From: Acanthamoeba lenticulata
Lineage: Eukaryota > Discosea > Longamoebia > Acanthamoebidae
Assembly (NCBI GenBank): GCA_002179805.1
Contig: NAVB01000182.1
Span: 1-64,000 of the forward strand
Direction of reading: 5' to 3'
Length of the DNA: 64,000 bases
Position 1 is the first letter of the stretch. The number at the start of each line of letters is the position of its first letter. The position numbers and the translations under genes are program-made. The notes under the pieces are model-generated. The model saw nothing but the letters and a program-made list of their open reading frames with translations, was not told where the DNA came from and did not search any database. Below, one piece after another: positions 1 through 12,202 of this stretch.

Positions 1-3000
1 TTTATTGGGAAGAGGAAACGAACCGGTGGGGAAGAAGATGTGCATGAAGGAGGGCAGCGGCGATGAAGGTGCTGCCTCGCCAACAGCCTCGCCCGGCTCC
101 TCATTGTCGTCGGCCAATTCAGACCAAAGGGTCTGCTCGACACCCACGAGGTAGAGGTTGGCGTAGAGCGTTGGGAACTTGGCGTAGAGCTCAAACGCCT
201 GCTCTCCACCGCAAATAATAATAATCATAAAATTAGAACATCTAAAGGCAATAAACATAAATATCAATAGAAAATAAACAGTTTGTCACAAAATCACAAA
301 CAAAAAACCTTGTCAAAGTCGTGCGTGACGTAGAGGCACGTGCGTGCGTAGGCCTTGGTGAGCGTGAGCGCCGCTTCTGCCCTGCCGGCGCGCATCGCCA
401 CCTCCAACGCTGCGTGCACGCGGTGGTGGCATCACCGTCAGTCCAGCTCGCGCGCGCAACAGCGAGATGGATGGATGTCCGGAAATATACCGGCATCGAG
501 CGCCAGGGCGTCTCCCTTGCGCGCCAAGTAGTGGATGGCCTTGTCCACCTCGCCCACCGCCAGATAGCTGAACACGATGATGACGATGACGATAATCTCG
601 CATGAGCGTTGATGTATGCATCATTAGAATGGACCAGCGCGCGCGTACCACTTGGCCACTTGCTCGAACATGACGCGCCGTTCGCACCATTGGGCCCACT
701 CGAGGTAGAGCTGGCGGATCATCGGGTCCTGAATCACGCACACAAGTACGCGGGTCATTTCGGCAGGCCTTGCGCGAGCTGTGACCGGGCGCAAGGCCCA
801 AGGCGTGACGCACATCGGAGGGGAGACGCGTCTTGGCCAGGAGAAGGGCCTCGCGGAACATCTCGGCCTCGGCGTAGGCCTGCACCGCCTCGCGCTCGCG
901 CCGACACGCCAGAAAGAACAAAACCTAAAGAATAAGAAGAAGAATGTTGAGAATGTCGGACCTCTCGCCTGTGTTTCGGGAGAGAAACGCACGGCCTTGT
1001 GGACGTCGCCGGCTTGCTGGAGCTGGCAGGCGTAGGCCGCGCACATGGCCTCCCACATGTCGCGCCCGGCCAGCGGGCTCAGCGCCACCCACATGGCCGA
1101 CAAGCCCTGCAGACAGTGCGTTAGGGCATGCACGAGATGGAGGGGAATGAGGAAGGGGGCGACCTCGGCTTGGACGGCGTGACGCAAAGCCCCGGCGACG
1201 TCGCCCTGCCACATGGCTAGCGTGGCCGCGGACTCCCAGTGGCCGCCCTCGGCATGGGCCGCGGCCTCGGTCCGGAGCAGCGTGGCTGGCGCCGGCCGGG
1301 CGTCGTCGACTTGACCAGCATGTCCGGCCGGCATGAAGAGCCCGGCCTCCGCCAGGTAGTTGCTGCTGCCGCCCTCTGAGGGCGCAGGGCCGGCCTCGGC
1401 AGCGCCGCTGTCGGAGACGGCCTGAGCTTCGTCCTCCGCAGTGGGGAAGAGAGCCCGCGCGAGTGTCCGGCATACGTGGAGCTGCTGCTCGCGCGATTGG
1501 AGCTGATTGTTGCTCGTCGGGAGCAGCGTCCGCTCCTTTCGCTTCGGGGCCGTCCCCGTTGTGGTCATCGTCGCGCCGGCGGCCTTCTTCCTGCCACCGC
1601 CACGCTTGGCTGCGGTCGCGACTGGGGCCGTATCCGACGGTTCGCTTGGTGCAGCGACCGCCGCTGGCGTAGTCGTCGAGTCCACGACGAGCGGCTCTTC
1701 GGCCTTGGCACCGATCTCGGGGTGCGGCTCTGGCGTGGCCGATGTGCTGGCCACAGGCATCTCGGGCTGCGGTTGGGCGGGTGGCTCCGGCGCGGCGCTC
1801 GCCGTAGTTCCCGCCGCTTTCTTGGCCGCACCACCGCCCTTCTTGGCTCCCTTTTGCTGGCGCTTGCTTCGCTGTAGCGGCTCTGCGCAGCAGAGTATGA
1901 GCCTACCAGGCCCGAGATCGAGATATGTAGACAACAAACGCACACGCACACGTACCGAGGACCGGCGGCGCAGTGTCGGACAGACCGAGATAGCTCCACA
2001 GGCGGGCCGTCTGGTCCTCCGAGCAGCTGAACAGGAGCCGCGGGTCGAGCGCGTTCCAGCGCACGGCAAAGACGCGGCCCGTGTGCTGGCGGTAGTTGGC
2101 CAACGGCGTGCCGGTGATCGCATTCCAGATCTGTGACATCGAGCTGACGTCAGCATCCCGCCACCTTAACGCTGGCGCGGACGCAAGAGGCGAGTACGTG
2201 CCTGGACGGTGGCGTCCATCGAGGCCGAGGCCAGCAGCTCCGGGTTGTGAGGGCACCAGGCCACGTCGGTCACCGACCGTGTGTGCCCTCGAAGCACTCG
2301 GATGCATTCGGCGCTCGTGCCCACCACCAGCGGCGCGCCTGCTCATGCGCACGCACACACGCGTGTGTGTCGTGTTGCGTGTCGTGAGCACAGATGGAAT
2401 CATAGGCACACGGTTATACGACGCGTACTGGCTGATGGGCCGGACGAGTTGTCGGCGGCGCCCGCGAGGACGGTGGAGACGTCGTAGACGAGGATCATGT
2501 TGTCGTCCGATGCCGAGGCCAGCAAGTTACCCCAGTACTGAGCCACCGCGCCAACCGCGTCCTGGACCAGGCCACCAACGACAAGGAATGTAAGCCCAGA
2601 AGAAGAAGAAGAAGCTGAGGCGCGTGTGGCTGGGGAGAAGAAACGCACCGGCTCGACCGCGGCGCCGCTGTTCCACTTGAGGCGGTTGATGAGCTTGCGA
2701 TGGTCGCTAAACACGCGCAGGCAGCGCCACGACGGGTAGGCAAACAGTTCGATCGTCCCGTTGGCGTTGCCCACGGCCAGGACCGAGCCGTCCTTCTTCC
2801 ACGCAAAGTCGCTCCGCTTGGGAAACGTGAAACGCTCCCCGGGCGCGCGGCCGTCGGCCTCCCGGGCGGCGGCAGCTGTGATGTGGACGTTGATGTTTTT
2901 GGGGAACTTGTTGGGCCGGGCCAAGTCAAACTCGAAGATGTGGCCGTCGCCGCCGCAGCTGTACAGCAGGAAGCGATTCTGCTGCTGCCCCTGCTTGCTC

Positions 3001-5340
3001 GAAGTCGTCGAGGGAGCCGCGTCGGCCTCTTGGTGGCCGTCCGCCTCGTCGGACTTGGCTTCGGGCTCACTACTGCTGCTGCTGGCGGGCGCCGCGTTCC
3101 AGCCGAGCTCGTAGACGGGCCCGCGCGCGTGGTGGCCGGCAAACTGGGTCACGGTCTGCGCGTGCGTGTTGTACACGCCGACGCGCCCGTCGTCCGTCCC
3201 GTAGGCCAACACGCCCGCGCTCGCCGGATGCCAGGCCACCTGGGGACGTCCAATCGAGTCATACCACGTCAGTCCAGCTTCGAACCTCATGTGGGCCGTG
3301 TGAAAAGAAGGACGTACGCAGGTGACCTTGGCCATGAGACCTTTCCACAAGAGGATCGAGCGATACGGGTTCTTGCCGCCCTGGGCTGCTCGGCCGATGC
3401 CGACACCGGCGCTGCGATCGCTGTCTTCATCTTCCTCGGCCTCGTCGTTGCTGTAGTCGTTGTCGCGGCCGTGGTCGAGCGCGTCGGCCTCACGGGCCGT
3501 GGCCTCTGCGATGTCCCACACGCGGATGCTCTTGTCGCCCAGCCCCACCGCCAGCTTGGTCGGGTCCTGTCGTCGCGCCGCCACAAAGCACACGCATTCT
3601 TCAGATTCCGTGACCACCCCAGGCTTGAAATAAATAAAAACCACGCACGAGGTCCGAGTAGTCGAGGCTGTAGGCGAAGCCGCCCAGGGTGGGGATGGCC
3701 CACACGCTCTTGAGCTTGACGCAGTTCCACAGGATGATCTGGCGGTCCATCGCGTGGGTCAGCAGGTGTCGCGGGTCGCCCGGCACAAAGTTGATCCCGA
3801 AGACGGCCCGGTTGTGCCCGGCTCCGGTGAACCGCCTGGACGTCGGGCGCGGCTGCTGCGGCTTTCGGTGCTGGTGGTCATCGCCACCGGAGCCGTACAG
3901 GTCCCACAGCAGCAGCTCGTCGCTGTAGCATTCATGAACGTCAGTCCACCAATCAGAGTGCGTTGGCTCATGGGTATGGGACGCACTCGGGAGAAGACGA
4001 CACGAGCTGGTGGCGCTTGTAGGGCGACCACGCGATGCTGAGCCACTGGCCCGCGGCCTTGTCCCGGCCGCCGCCCCCGCGTCGTCCGGCCTGCGGGCGC
4101 ATCGTGCAGTGGAACTTGCCTGCAAATCATATCACAAAAATAAAGATTCACAAAGTAAATCAATATTAAAAATCACTATTTTTTAAAAATCAAATCAATT
4201 AGGGAAGGGGAGCAAACCGGTCTGCGTGTTCCACACGCGGATGGTCTGATCACGCGATGACGATGCCAGCAGCGGTGTGATACGCCATGAAGTCGGTTCT
4301 ACCGACGCGGCCGCGCCGTCGTCCTCGGGCGCCCCTTCTTGCTCCTTTTCCTCCTCCTTCTCCTCCTCCGCCACCTCGCTTCGCCAGGTGCGGTCGTCAT
4401 TATCGCCGCCGTCGCCACCCTCGTGGACCTCTTGAGACTTGGGCTTGGACCGCTTCTTGCCGACCGCGGGCTGTCTGGCAAACTGGGGCGGGAGCCATGC
4501 GAGGCCCTGGATCTCGTCGACGTGGCCCGTGAGCCGGTGCAGGAGGACGCCCTCGCGGAGGTCGGCCAGGACGACCACGCCGTTCTGGAGGCCGATGGCA
4601 ACCTCGTCCGTATGGTAGGGCGAGCAGCGCAGACACTGCACGGCGGCGTCGATGCCCCAACGGTCCTTGAGCGTCAGCGTGCGGTGGTCCTCGGCCGCGA
4701 CCACGACTCCGCCGCCGTCGCCAGGCGCGGGGGCCAGAGTCAGGCGCCAGATCACGACGAGGCCGGTGCGGTCGGCCGAGACGACCACGAGCTGCTCGTT
4801 TACTGCCGCTGAGGCTCGAGTCGGCGCAGACGAGACCGACAGGGTGACGACGGCACCGGCGGCCTGGTGCAGGCGGTGCTGGGCGATGCAGCGGAGCGCG
4901 TGTACGTCCCACAGGCGCACGGTGGCGTCGGCCGCACCGCTGGCGCAGTACAACTGGGACCGCCGCGGGGTGGGCGTGGCGGAGGCGACGGTGAATCGTT
5001 TGTCGAATTCGAGGCACGTGATGCGATCTTCATGGCCGCGTAGCGCACCGATGAACTTTCTCGATTCGATGTGCAGCAGTTGCACGTCGGCCTTGGCACC
5101 GTAAGCGTAGATGCCGTCCGTGGAGCAGTCAGCCACTTGGCCACAGTACCAGTTGGGGGACGTAGGAAGCATGGTCGTCCCCTCCTCTTCCCAGCGGGTC
5201 ACTGCGCCATGCTGCGCTGCTGGCCCGGAGGGCAACCCGCCGTTGCCAGAAACGGACTCCATCGTCTGCGCAGGCTCTGCCGCCTCCGTGCCAGCAGGCG
5301 ACGGCAGCACCCGTTCCTCACGAGGCCATGTTGCGTCCAT
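1..5340 (-). CDS. GEMIN5: Gemin5-like WD40 protein (SMN complex), 3' end outside window
   Basis: Multi-exon gene starting at ATG 5340; its last exons run off the left edge. In animals Gemin5 binds the snRNA Sm-site code and the cap and delivers snRNA to the SMN complex. Exon 1 (5340-4218) carries the family's N-terminal SPNWYC signature and WD repeats ending in DQTIRVWN. Later exons carry LGGFAYSLDYSD (around 3,670), GTDDGRVGVYNT (around 3,170) and a second set of WD repeats to about 1,940. A basic Lys/Ala-rich linker follows (about 1,870-1,500), then the helical TPR-like half, with blocks such as MWQGDVAGALRHAV and AEMFREALLLAKTRLP that match the Gemin5 TPR region. Order and spacing agree with two seven-bladed propellers followed by helical repeats. 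Inner exon borders are approximate; the frame changes at each short intron. The family call is strong; snRNP function in this organism is inferred. Confidence 0.85.
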
Positions 5341-5451
5341 CCTCCTTGCTTGACATTTTCTCCACCTTTTCCTCTCAAACTCAGACTCGTTTTTTTATTT
5401 TTATTTTTATTTGTTTTATTTGTTAGTTTTTTTATTATTGGTGTTCAATTT

Positions 5452-8400
5452 CTATTTTCTTTGCCCGGCTTTGTTGGTTTGGGTGTAGAGGCGCATCCAG
5501 CTGGCGAGCTTCTTGGGCTCGACCTCGTTCAGGAAGTCGCGTACATCACGAACGCCCCGGCGTGCCATCTTGAAGAGCACCTTCCGATACTTGCAGGTCT
5601 GCGCCGTGCGCAGGAATTGTTCTCTACACGCAGACTCTTCTGATAAGCCCAAACCGCTCGTCTGAACAAGCAAAGAAGAAGAAGAAGACGTGTACCGGGA
5701 CTGCGACAGCAGAGGCCGGTAGGTGCCCTCCAACAGGGCCAGCAGCGCGTGGAACTGCTCTCGCACCTCGCGATAGAGGGCCTCCCTGGAGGGCGGTGCG
5801 GTAAGCCACAAAGCATTCATTCATTGCGTAGTGCAAGTGGAAGTGGAAGAGGAGGAAAGGAGACCATTGGGGGTAGCGCGCAACAAACGAGTCGTGGTCA
5901 TTGGCCCGCGCGACTTCGATCAGCATCAAACGCAGTGAGGCGTCATCGCCCGACCACCAGCTTAGCTTGGCCAGCGCCGTGTACTGAGGCGAGATGATCT
6001 TGACCCTATCGTCGTGCCAACCGAACACGTGCCGCAACAGTCAAAACAAATGGACAAATGCACTCTGGAGCCAGCCTGCATGCGCGCGCACGTACCGTCG
6101 CAGGTGGTCGTCCACCACGTAGAAGCCCGCGCATCGGGCCGGGTCGAGCTCACGGCTCGCGCTGTAATGGGATGAGCCAGCCGGACGAGAAAAAGAAGGA
6201 AAAAGAAGGAAGGCAGAGAGGCCGTCGGTCGTCATACCGACACAACACTCGGTCCAGCGGCTCAGCCGAGCAAGGCGGCGGCCAGGGGAACGTCACTTTG
6301 TTCTGCGCCGGCGCCGGCGTCTTGTCGTGGCCGGCGTCAGCAGAGGACTCTTCTGCGTGGCCTTCCCATGGATGATCAACTGCGTGGCCCAAACCGGGAC
6401 CGCGTCAGCACGAACGCGCCCAGCCCAGGGGCACGGTGGCGGTAGAGGGGCGACGCACACAGTGTCTCCCAGCCATGGGCATGCGCAATGGCGCGGACGG
6501 CCTCGGGATGGAGCTGCTCCAACGTCTTCATATCGCGCACGCCGCACAGCCAAGCTTGCCCCGCCGAATGGCCTGTACGCATGCGTCGCCGCCACACAAG
6601 GTCAACCCAACAAACACAACACGCGCGCCTCAGCAGACCGCGGGGGAGGACATGATGCGCTCGAGCCCACGGGCGGAGCTGAAGGCGAAGAAGAGAAGCA
6701 ACGGACCGGGAGGTGGGTCGAGGTGGGAAAAGATGCGGATGGCGGGCGCGGCGACGAGGAAGCTGTAGCAGAGGGTCGTGTCGGTCGGGTCGCGATAGGC
6801 CTGCTCGCGCCAAATGGCGTCCACAAAGTCCCCAAAGGTCTGCCCGATCTCTTCCTCCTTTTCCTCGTCTGCTCGAGCTGCTGTTCCTCCTCCAGCCTTG
6901 GAAGGACCCTGAGGCTCGTCGGCGCCACCGCCAGCTGCGGAGAAAGACGCAAAGGACTGGCGCGGGCGGTTCATCTTCTCCTCAAAGAAGTGCCACGGGT
7001 TGTAGTGGGTCGTGCTCGCAAAGTTGAGGTAATGCCGGTCCCGCTCGCCACCCGCGCTGCTGGCGCCCGCCGCTGGCGCAGGGACGCGCACGCGACAGAT
7101 GGGCTCGGAGCAGTCGCTCGACTCGGACGAGCAGAAGCGCCAACACCGCTGGCCAGGCTCATCGGCCCCGGCCTGGGATTGGCGGTGGTAATAGAGCGTC
7201 ACGAGCCTGGCGTTGACGGCGATCTCGAGCCGAAAGGCGCGCACGGCCGGGTTGCGCCGGCCGTCAGGCGTGGCCCACTCGAGGCGGTCGGCACACGCGT
7301 GGCCCAGTTCGTAAGCCTTTGGGCACGGATAGCAAGCCAGCCCGTCGATCTCTTCCTCCTGGGGTTGTGTCTCCTCGTCGTCGCGTGCGTGGCGGGCGAT
7401 GCCGGGCCGGAGCCGGAGGACGAGCCCCGAGGCGCACTCGGCCACGACCGGGTGCGTGGCGGGCGAGCAGAGCTTGTCGGGGCTGATGTGGACCAGCTCT
7501 CGCGGGCACGCGCCGTCAGGCCGCACGAAGATGTCCAACTCCTGCGCAGCCACGACGACGACAATCATGAAGCCGAGGATGATAACGATGACAAAGGTGG
7601 TAGTAATGGACAACGAGAAGGGCGCGTACGGTGGAGAGGGCGTCGAGGCCATGGCACGCGATGTAGCGTAGCACGTGGGGTCGTTGGGGGCGGCGGTCGT
7701 CGGGCGAGGTTGGCGGGAGGGCCTTGGGCGAGGTGAGCTGCACGATCTCCTCCTTGAGGCGTTCGTAGAGCGGTCCGTAGGTCTCCTGGTAGTGGCCCCA
7801 GGCCTCCACCGGGTCGGCCTCGAGCTGTGCGACAGCAATGATAGAACGATGATGGTGATGGTGGTGATGAGTGCTGAGACACCGTGATGATCAAATGAAT
7901 GAAGCGCGAAGGAGAAGACGCCACGCACAGGAGGCCAGTAGCCGTTGGCTTCCTGCAGGTCGACGATGGCACCGTGTTGCAGGAGCTGCCGCGCGTAGTG
8001 CAGCGTGCGCAGCCCGTGCAATAGGTTCTTCTTGGCGCGCTGGACGTCCCCTGCAGTGTTTTGTTTTGTTTTTTTGTTGGTATTTTTAACATTAAAAAAA
8101 GAAAAAAGAAACAAAAAAGATACATCGTGGACGCACCTTCGCGGAGCCAGAGGCGCTTGGCCTTGGACAGGTGGTGCTCGACGTCGAGCAGCACGGCCCG
8201 ACGCAGGTCGACTTTGCGAAGCGCAAAGGGCACGCGCAGGTCCTCCCGCCACACGCACGCCCGCGGGAGATACAGCGCCTTTTGTTGGTGAGTAAGGAAT
8301 CAGCTGGGGCAAGGAAGGTGAAGGTGATGATGAAGGTGATGAAGGTGGAGGCGCACCACAAGCACCCACACCACGTTTTGGAGGATCAGGTTGCGGAAGT

Positions 8401-8749
8401 AGGTGACGTGGAAGATGTTGAGGTTGAGGTTGAGGTCTTCGAACGACAGGAACTGCAGGCCGACGAGGTCGTAGGGACTCTCAAGCACCAGCGTCACGTC
8501 ATAGTCAGAGTCGGGACGGGCCAGGCCGAAGGCGCGCGACCCCATCAGGTACGCGTTCACGACGCGGTGCTCGTAGGGCAGTGCTGCACGCAGCAGCCGT
8601 TCAACCAACGGCAGATCGACCACAACGGTTGGCGTATGGACCTCCATCTCACCGCCCTTGTCCTGCATATCTCTGGTCCTGCCTGTTGCTGTTCTTGCGC
8701 CTGACTGTTGTGGCTTGTTTCTGTTGTTTTTCTCGAACCTTTTTTTCAT
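5452..8749 (-). CDS. RlaP-like nucleotidyltransferase with RNA-ligase-like C-terminal region
   Basis: Multi-exon gene, start ATG 8749 (8668 or 8644 are possible alternatives), stop 5452. The N-terminal exon has a DNA-polymerase-beta-type nucleotidyltransferase signature, MGSRAFGLARPDSDYDV. The following exons give KKNLLHGLRTLHYARQLL and an IVDLQEANGYW block, as in the COG3541/RlaP family (RNA-repair-associated nucleotidyltransferases). A middle region (about 7,550-6,660), rich in Cys, Pro and acidic residues, is unrecognised. Near the end, removing a GTACGT...AG intron (about 6,098-6,013) joins GFYVVDDHLRR to VKIISPQYTAL. That resembles motifs IV and V of ATP-dependent RNA ligases, but the motif IV Glu is Ala and the second motif V Lys is Ile. 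A helical C-terminus follows (CKYRKVLFKMARRG). The exon chain between 6,250 and 6,600 is uncertain. The nucleotidyltransferase call is firm; the ligase relation is inference. Confidence 0.65.
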
Positions 8750-8819
8750 GAATGGTCATTAAAAATAAAATGCTAAGAAAAATATTGGGCATCACATTTA
8801 AGCACGCTGGGGCGAGTCC

Positions 8820-9025
8820 ACCCGCCTCCATCTGGACGTGTTCCAGTGGGCATGTGCCAAAACAGCTGGCCGTGGGACGGGGAGACCGCTACAATGCGGC
8901 GAGACCTGCGCCGGCGCGGCCTTGCAAGGCCGTGGTCTACCGGGCGCGTGCGAACGGCTGCCCGTGGGACAAGCGTACGTGTTTGGCTGCTGCCTCTTTG
9001 GGCAACCTCGAGCTGCTTCAATGAG
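8820..9025 (+). pseudogene. Degenerate ankyrin-repeat fragment (GCPWD type)
   Basis: Pieces of at least two ankyrin-like repeats are spread over different forward frames: LDVFQWACAK then NSWPWDGETAT (near 8,830-8,900), and RARANGCPWDKRTC followed by SLGNLELLQ (near 8,943-9,020). The WARANGCPWD type of repeat forms large families in amoebae and giant viruses. Frame changes and a stop right after the last repeat mean it cannot make a protein. It fills the 350-base gap between the genes on either side, and nothing else is visible there. Confidence 0.6.
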
Positions 9026-9105
9026 CGTGCCAACAAAATAGATCTGGAAGTGCTCACTGGCAGGACTTTAGAAAAAAAAGATGTACAGCCATCCCTTGTG
9101 TGTCC

Positions 9106-11835
9106 TTAGTCGTCGTAGGGGATGGCGTAGGGCGCCTGGAGCGGGTGGATGCGGACGGGGTGGGCCTCCGTATTAAACACCCACTCGTCGAGGTCGATCA
9201 GCTCCGGCGCGAACAAGAGGTACAGGTATTTGCTGTGGTCGTGATGATGATGGTGATAATGATCACCGTCCACACGTCAGGCCTTGAGCAAGATGACCAT
9301 GATGATGATGATGATGATGAATGGGAAAGGGGAGGGGCAGGAGGGCGAGGTACAGGGTCTCGGCGAGGAAGAAGCTCTGCTGGAAGTCGTCGTGGCTGGG
9401 CGGGACCTGCATCACGTCGCGGATGCCGCTGAACCCGTGCTCCACCTTGCAGCTCTTGAGCAGGGACTGGACCGCGCCAGACCAGGCCACGCCACGTCAC
9501 ACAACGCCGCACGTCAGTCAAGCGACGAGGAAGAGGACGACGACGATGACGGCGATGATGACGATGACGACGGACGAGCGACGTACGTTGAAGATCTCCC
9601 AGCCCCACTCCTGGTAGATGGGGTCGCCCGTCATGCGGTGGAGGATGAACAGCGACTCGACCGTCTCTGGCCGGAGGATGTAGTGGCGGTAGGGCGCGCT
9701 AAAGTCCTTGCTCGGGTCGTCAAATCTGACGACCTCGGGGAAGATGCCCGTAGGCGAGCGGTGGTAGACCTCGTAGCACGTCCGCGTGATCTCGGCGCCC
9801 AGCTCCAGGTGCGCCCGCTTCAGACCCTCTTCACCGCGCCCCGCCGAGCAGCGTCAGCGCGTGTGCGGGCGCGCGCGCGTGTGTACGTGTGCGTGCGTGT
9901 CATGTACCGTGCTCTGGGCGGAGGTGCCTGGCGCCCAACGCATACATGCCTCCTGCGAACGCCGAACGTGTCAACAGCCAGCCAACAGAGCACGCACGCG
10001 CGGCGGGCGCAAGGAACGCACCGGCAAAGCAAGCGAGATGGTCCATCTTGGGGTCGTTCTGGCTGCCGCGACGCTCGGCGATGTAGGTGAGGCCGCTGGG
10101 CGACGACTTCTCGATGAGGTGCCTTCGGATGGCCTCGGCCGACTCGACGTACATGCGGTAGAACATGTCCTGCTTCTTGTCCACCAGCAGCCACGTCTTG
10201 ATGAGGTACTCGTAGAAGCTGTCGCCCATCGCGCCCAGCGTGATCCGCTTGTCCACGTCGGCTGTTTATTTTTTGGTGTAATTTTAAAAGATTATTTAGG
10301 AAAAAAATTGCAAGCCACAAAATAAAAATAAAAAAATAGGATTAAATAAACAGGCTTAAGCAATAGAAAAGGGCGTACAGAAGGTGGATCCGTGGGGCGT
10401 GAGGTGGATGGGGTAGAGGCCGCCTTCGGGCTTATGCATCTTGTCGAGCTTCTCGACGTACTGGTGGTCGTGTAGGCGCGATCATTAATTAAATGTATCA
10501 AAATATTCTTCATTAATTAAATGTATTGAAATATTCTTCAATAAATAAGAGAAAAGATGGCGTCCAATGGATTGGCCAGTACCTCGGTGACCTTTTCCGC
10601 GTAGTAGGGATTGCCGGTGCGCTTGCTGAGGGTAATGAACTCGACCTGGATGGTGGCCACTTCGGCCAGCAGCGCCGTCCCCGCCCAGCTCCACGAACCC
10701 GACCCGCTGCACACCGCCCGCCCACGCGTCCACCCGTCCACACACGCGCATAAGATGAGCCTCTTCCTTCCACACGTGAACATGGCCACACGCGATGACG
10801 CGGCCGTACGAGTGCATGTCGATGCTGGCAAAAGGCCAGTGGCCCTGAAAAGACTTGGCCAGACCGTCGCCCACCTCCCGGGCCTTGTCCAGGAACATGG
10901 GCTGCGCCATTGGGGTCATCATCATGACGTGAGTCGCGTGTTGTTGGCGCCAATGGACACGAGACGTACATCGAGCGACATGTCGTAGGCCGCGAGAAGG
11001 CCGCCCAAGATGCGGATCGTGGTCTCAAAGGTGCTCACTTGCCCGCTCTGCACCCGTCAGACACACACATGATTGTGAGTGAGGCCAGAACACAAGGGGG
11101 CGGCGGTGGGACAGGGCACGCACGAGGACAAAGTTAAAGTCCTTGACCCAGTCTCGCGCGCGCTTGAACTCGTCCATCATGCCCATCAGATAGAGCGTGT
11201 CCAAACTGTCCACGATCGACGCCTACAACCATCACTCTCATCAGCGGTGGTGTCGGCCGCCGCTGGTGCGCGCTTACGGGCGGGGACGTACGCCTTGGCC
11301 GTTGCCCAGCCAGTTGTGGCTCGACTTGGAGATCGGCCGCAACTCGTCTACGCGCGTCCACGTGAGGATGAGCCTCCAGCAATCATAGGAAGGACGAGCA
11401 AGAGCACAAGCATTGAAGGTTAGAGAGGTGACGTGCCGTGGCCCCACGCGTGCTGGACGTAGTTGCCCCAGGCGTGCTCCATGGCCTGCTTCACGGCGCG
11501 TCGCCGGTGTTCGATCTCGCGTGCTCGCGCAGGATCGGTTGGCGGCGACAAGATTTCTGATCCAGCTTGCTTCTTCGGTGTTTGGGGCTGTGTCTGCTCA
11601 GGTCGACCTGCGGTCACACAAATAATCAGTTTATATTTTATAAATCTTGGAAAAAGATCATGGATCGAGAAAGTGGGGAGCAGCAGGGTACGTGAGATGA
11701 AATCGGGCCGTGTGGCATCTTTGCTGGTCTGTTGCACCTGCGGCAGGACGTAGATGGTAATGCCCACGGTGTAGCAGAGCGCCAGAAAGATGAACAACTT
11801 CCACCGCAGTCGGTAGAGCGTCGCGCCCAAGCCCA
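9106..11835 (-). CDS. MAN1B1: Mannosyl-oligosaccharide alpha-1,2-mannosidase (GH47, ER/Golgi)
   Basis: The enzyme trims alpha-1,2-mannose from N-glycans in the ER or early Golgi. Start ATG 11835 opens a short cytosolic tail and one signal-anchor helix ([19 protein letters not shown]), giving a type II membrane protein. A linker and about ten exons of GH47 catalytic domain follow: [86 protein letters not shown], a DHLACFAG block, [19 protein letters not shown] and the near-terminal FNTEAHP motif, which holds the conserved Thr of the calcium site. Stop at 9106. The length beyond the anchor suits the family. Both Golgi MAN1A-type and ER MAN1B-type enzymes share these motifs, so the paralogue is not settled. 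Confidence 0.9.
9299..9321. repeat. (GAT)n microsatellite inside a mannosidase intron
   Basis: Seven uninterrupted GAT triplets lie in the intron between the exon encoding FFLAETL and the last exon. The same intron holds further GAT/GATGATG clusters at about 9,240-9,265. Confidence 0.8.
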
Positions 11836-12202
11836 TTCTTCTTCCCTCGCCCTGCCTTTTCTTCGTGCACAAGGGCGCAGCCGAACAAGACAACCCAGCA
11901 GCAGACGAACTGCAACAAACTCTGTCCGAGCCGGAGTTTGACGCTATTTGTCGACATCTTTGTCTCGCTACGTGAACTGCTTGGGTAGCGGCTTTGCTTG
12001 GGCTCTCCCTCCCAGAAGCAAGGTGATCCAGCGGTCCAGAAGGCCTCTTCAAAAGGCAAGAGGTGCTGGTGATGCTTGGTGTTGCCTTGGTCAAATACGT
12101 GAAAATGATGGTCATTGGCTTGAGCGTAGCGCCCCAACTTCATGGCGGCACTACACAAAAGAGAGAGAGAGGAGAGAAAGAGGGTGTACAACCAACCACG
12201 GC
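11836..12202. other. Intergenic: mannosidase 5' side / SSX2IP-like 3' side
   Basis: Two minus-strand genes are separated by 367 bases. The open frames here are short or begin without ATG and show no family resemblance. A purine-rich GAGAGAGAGGAGAGAAAGA stretch (about 12,162-12,181) could be part of a core promoter. No other element is recognised. Confidence 0.4.

Noticed and set aside
2700..3713. Long forward open frame antisense to the Gemin5-like gene
   Set aside because: A GC-driven shadow. The minus strand carries clear WD40 motifs in register with Gemin5.
6327..7736. Long forward open frame antisense to the RlaP-like gene
   Set aside because: It is the mirror of high-GC coding sequence on the minus strand, crosses that gene's introns, and shows no domain or plausible composition.
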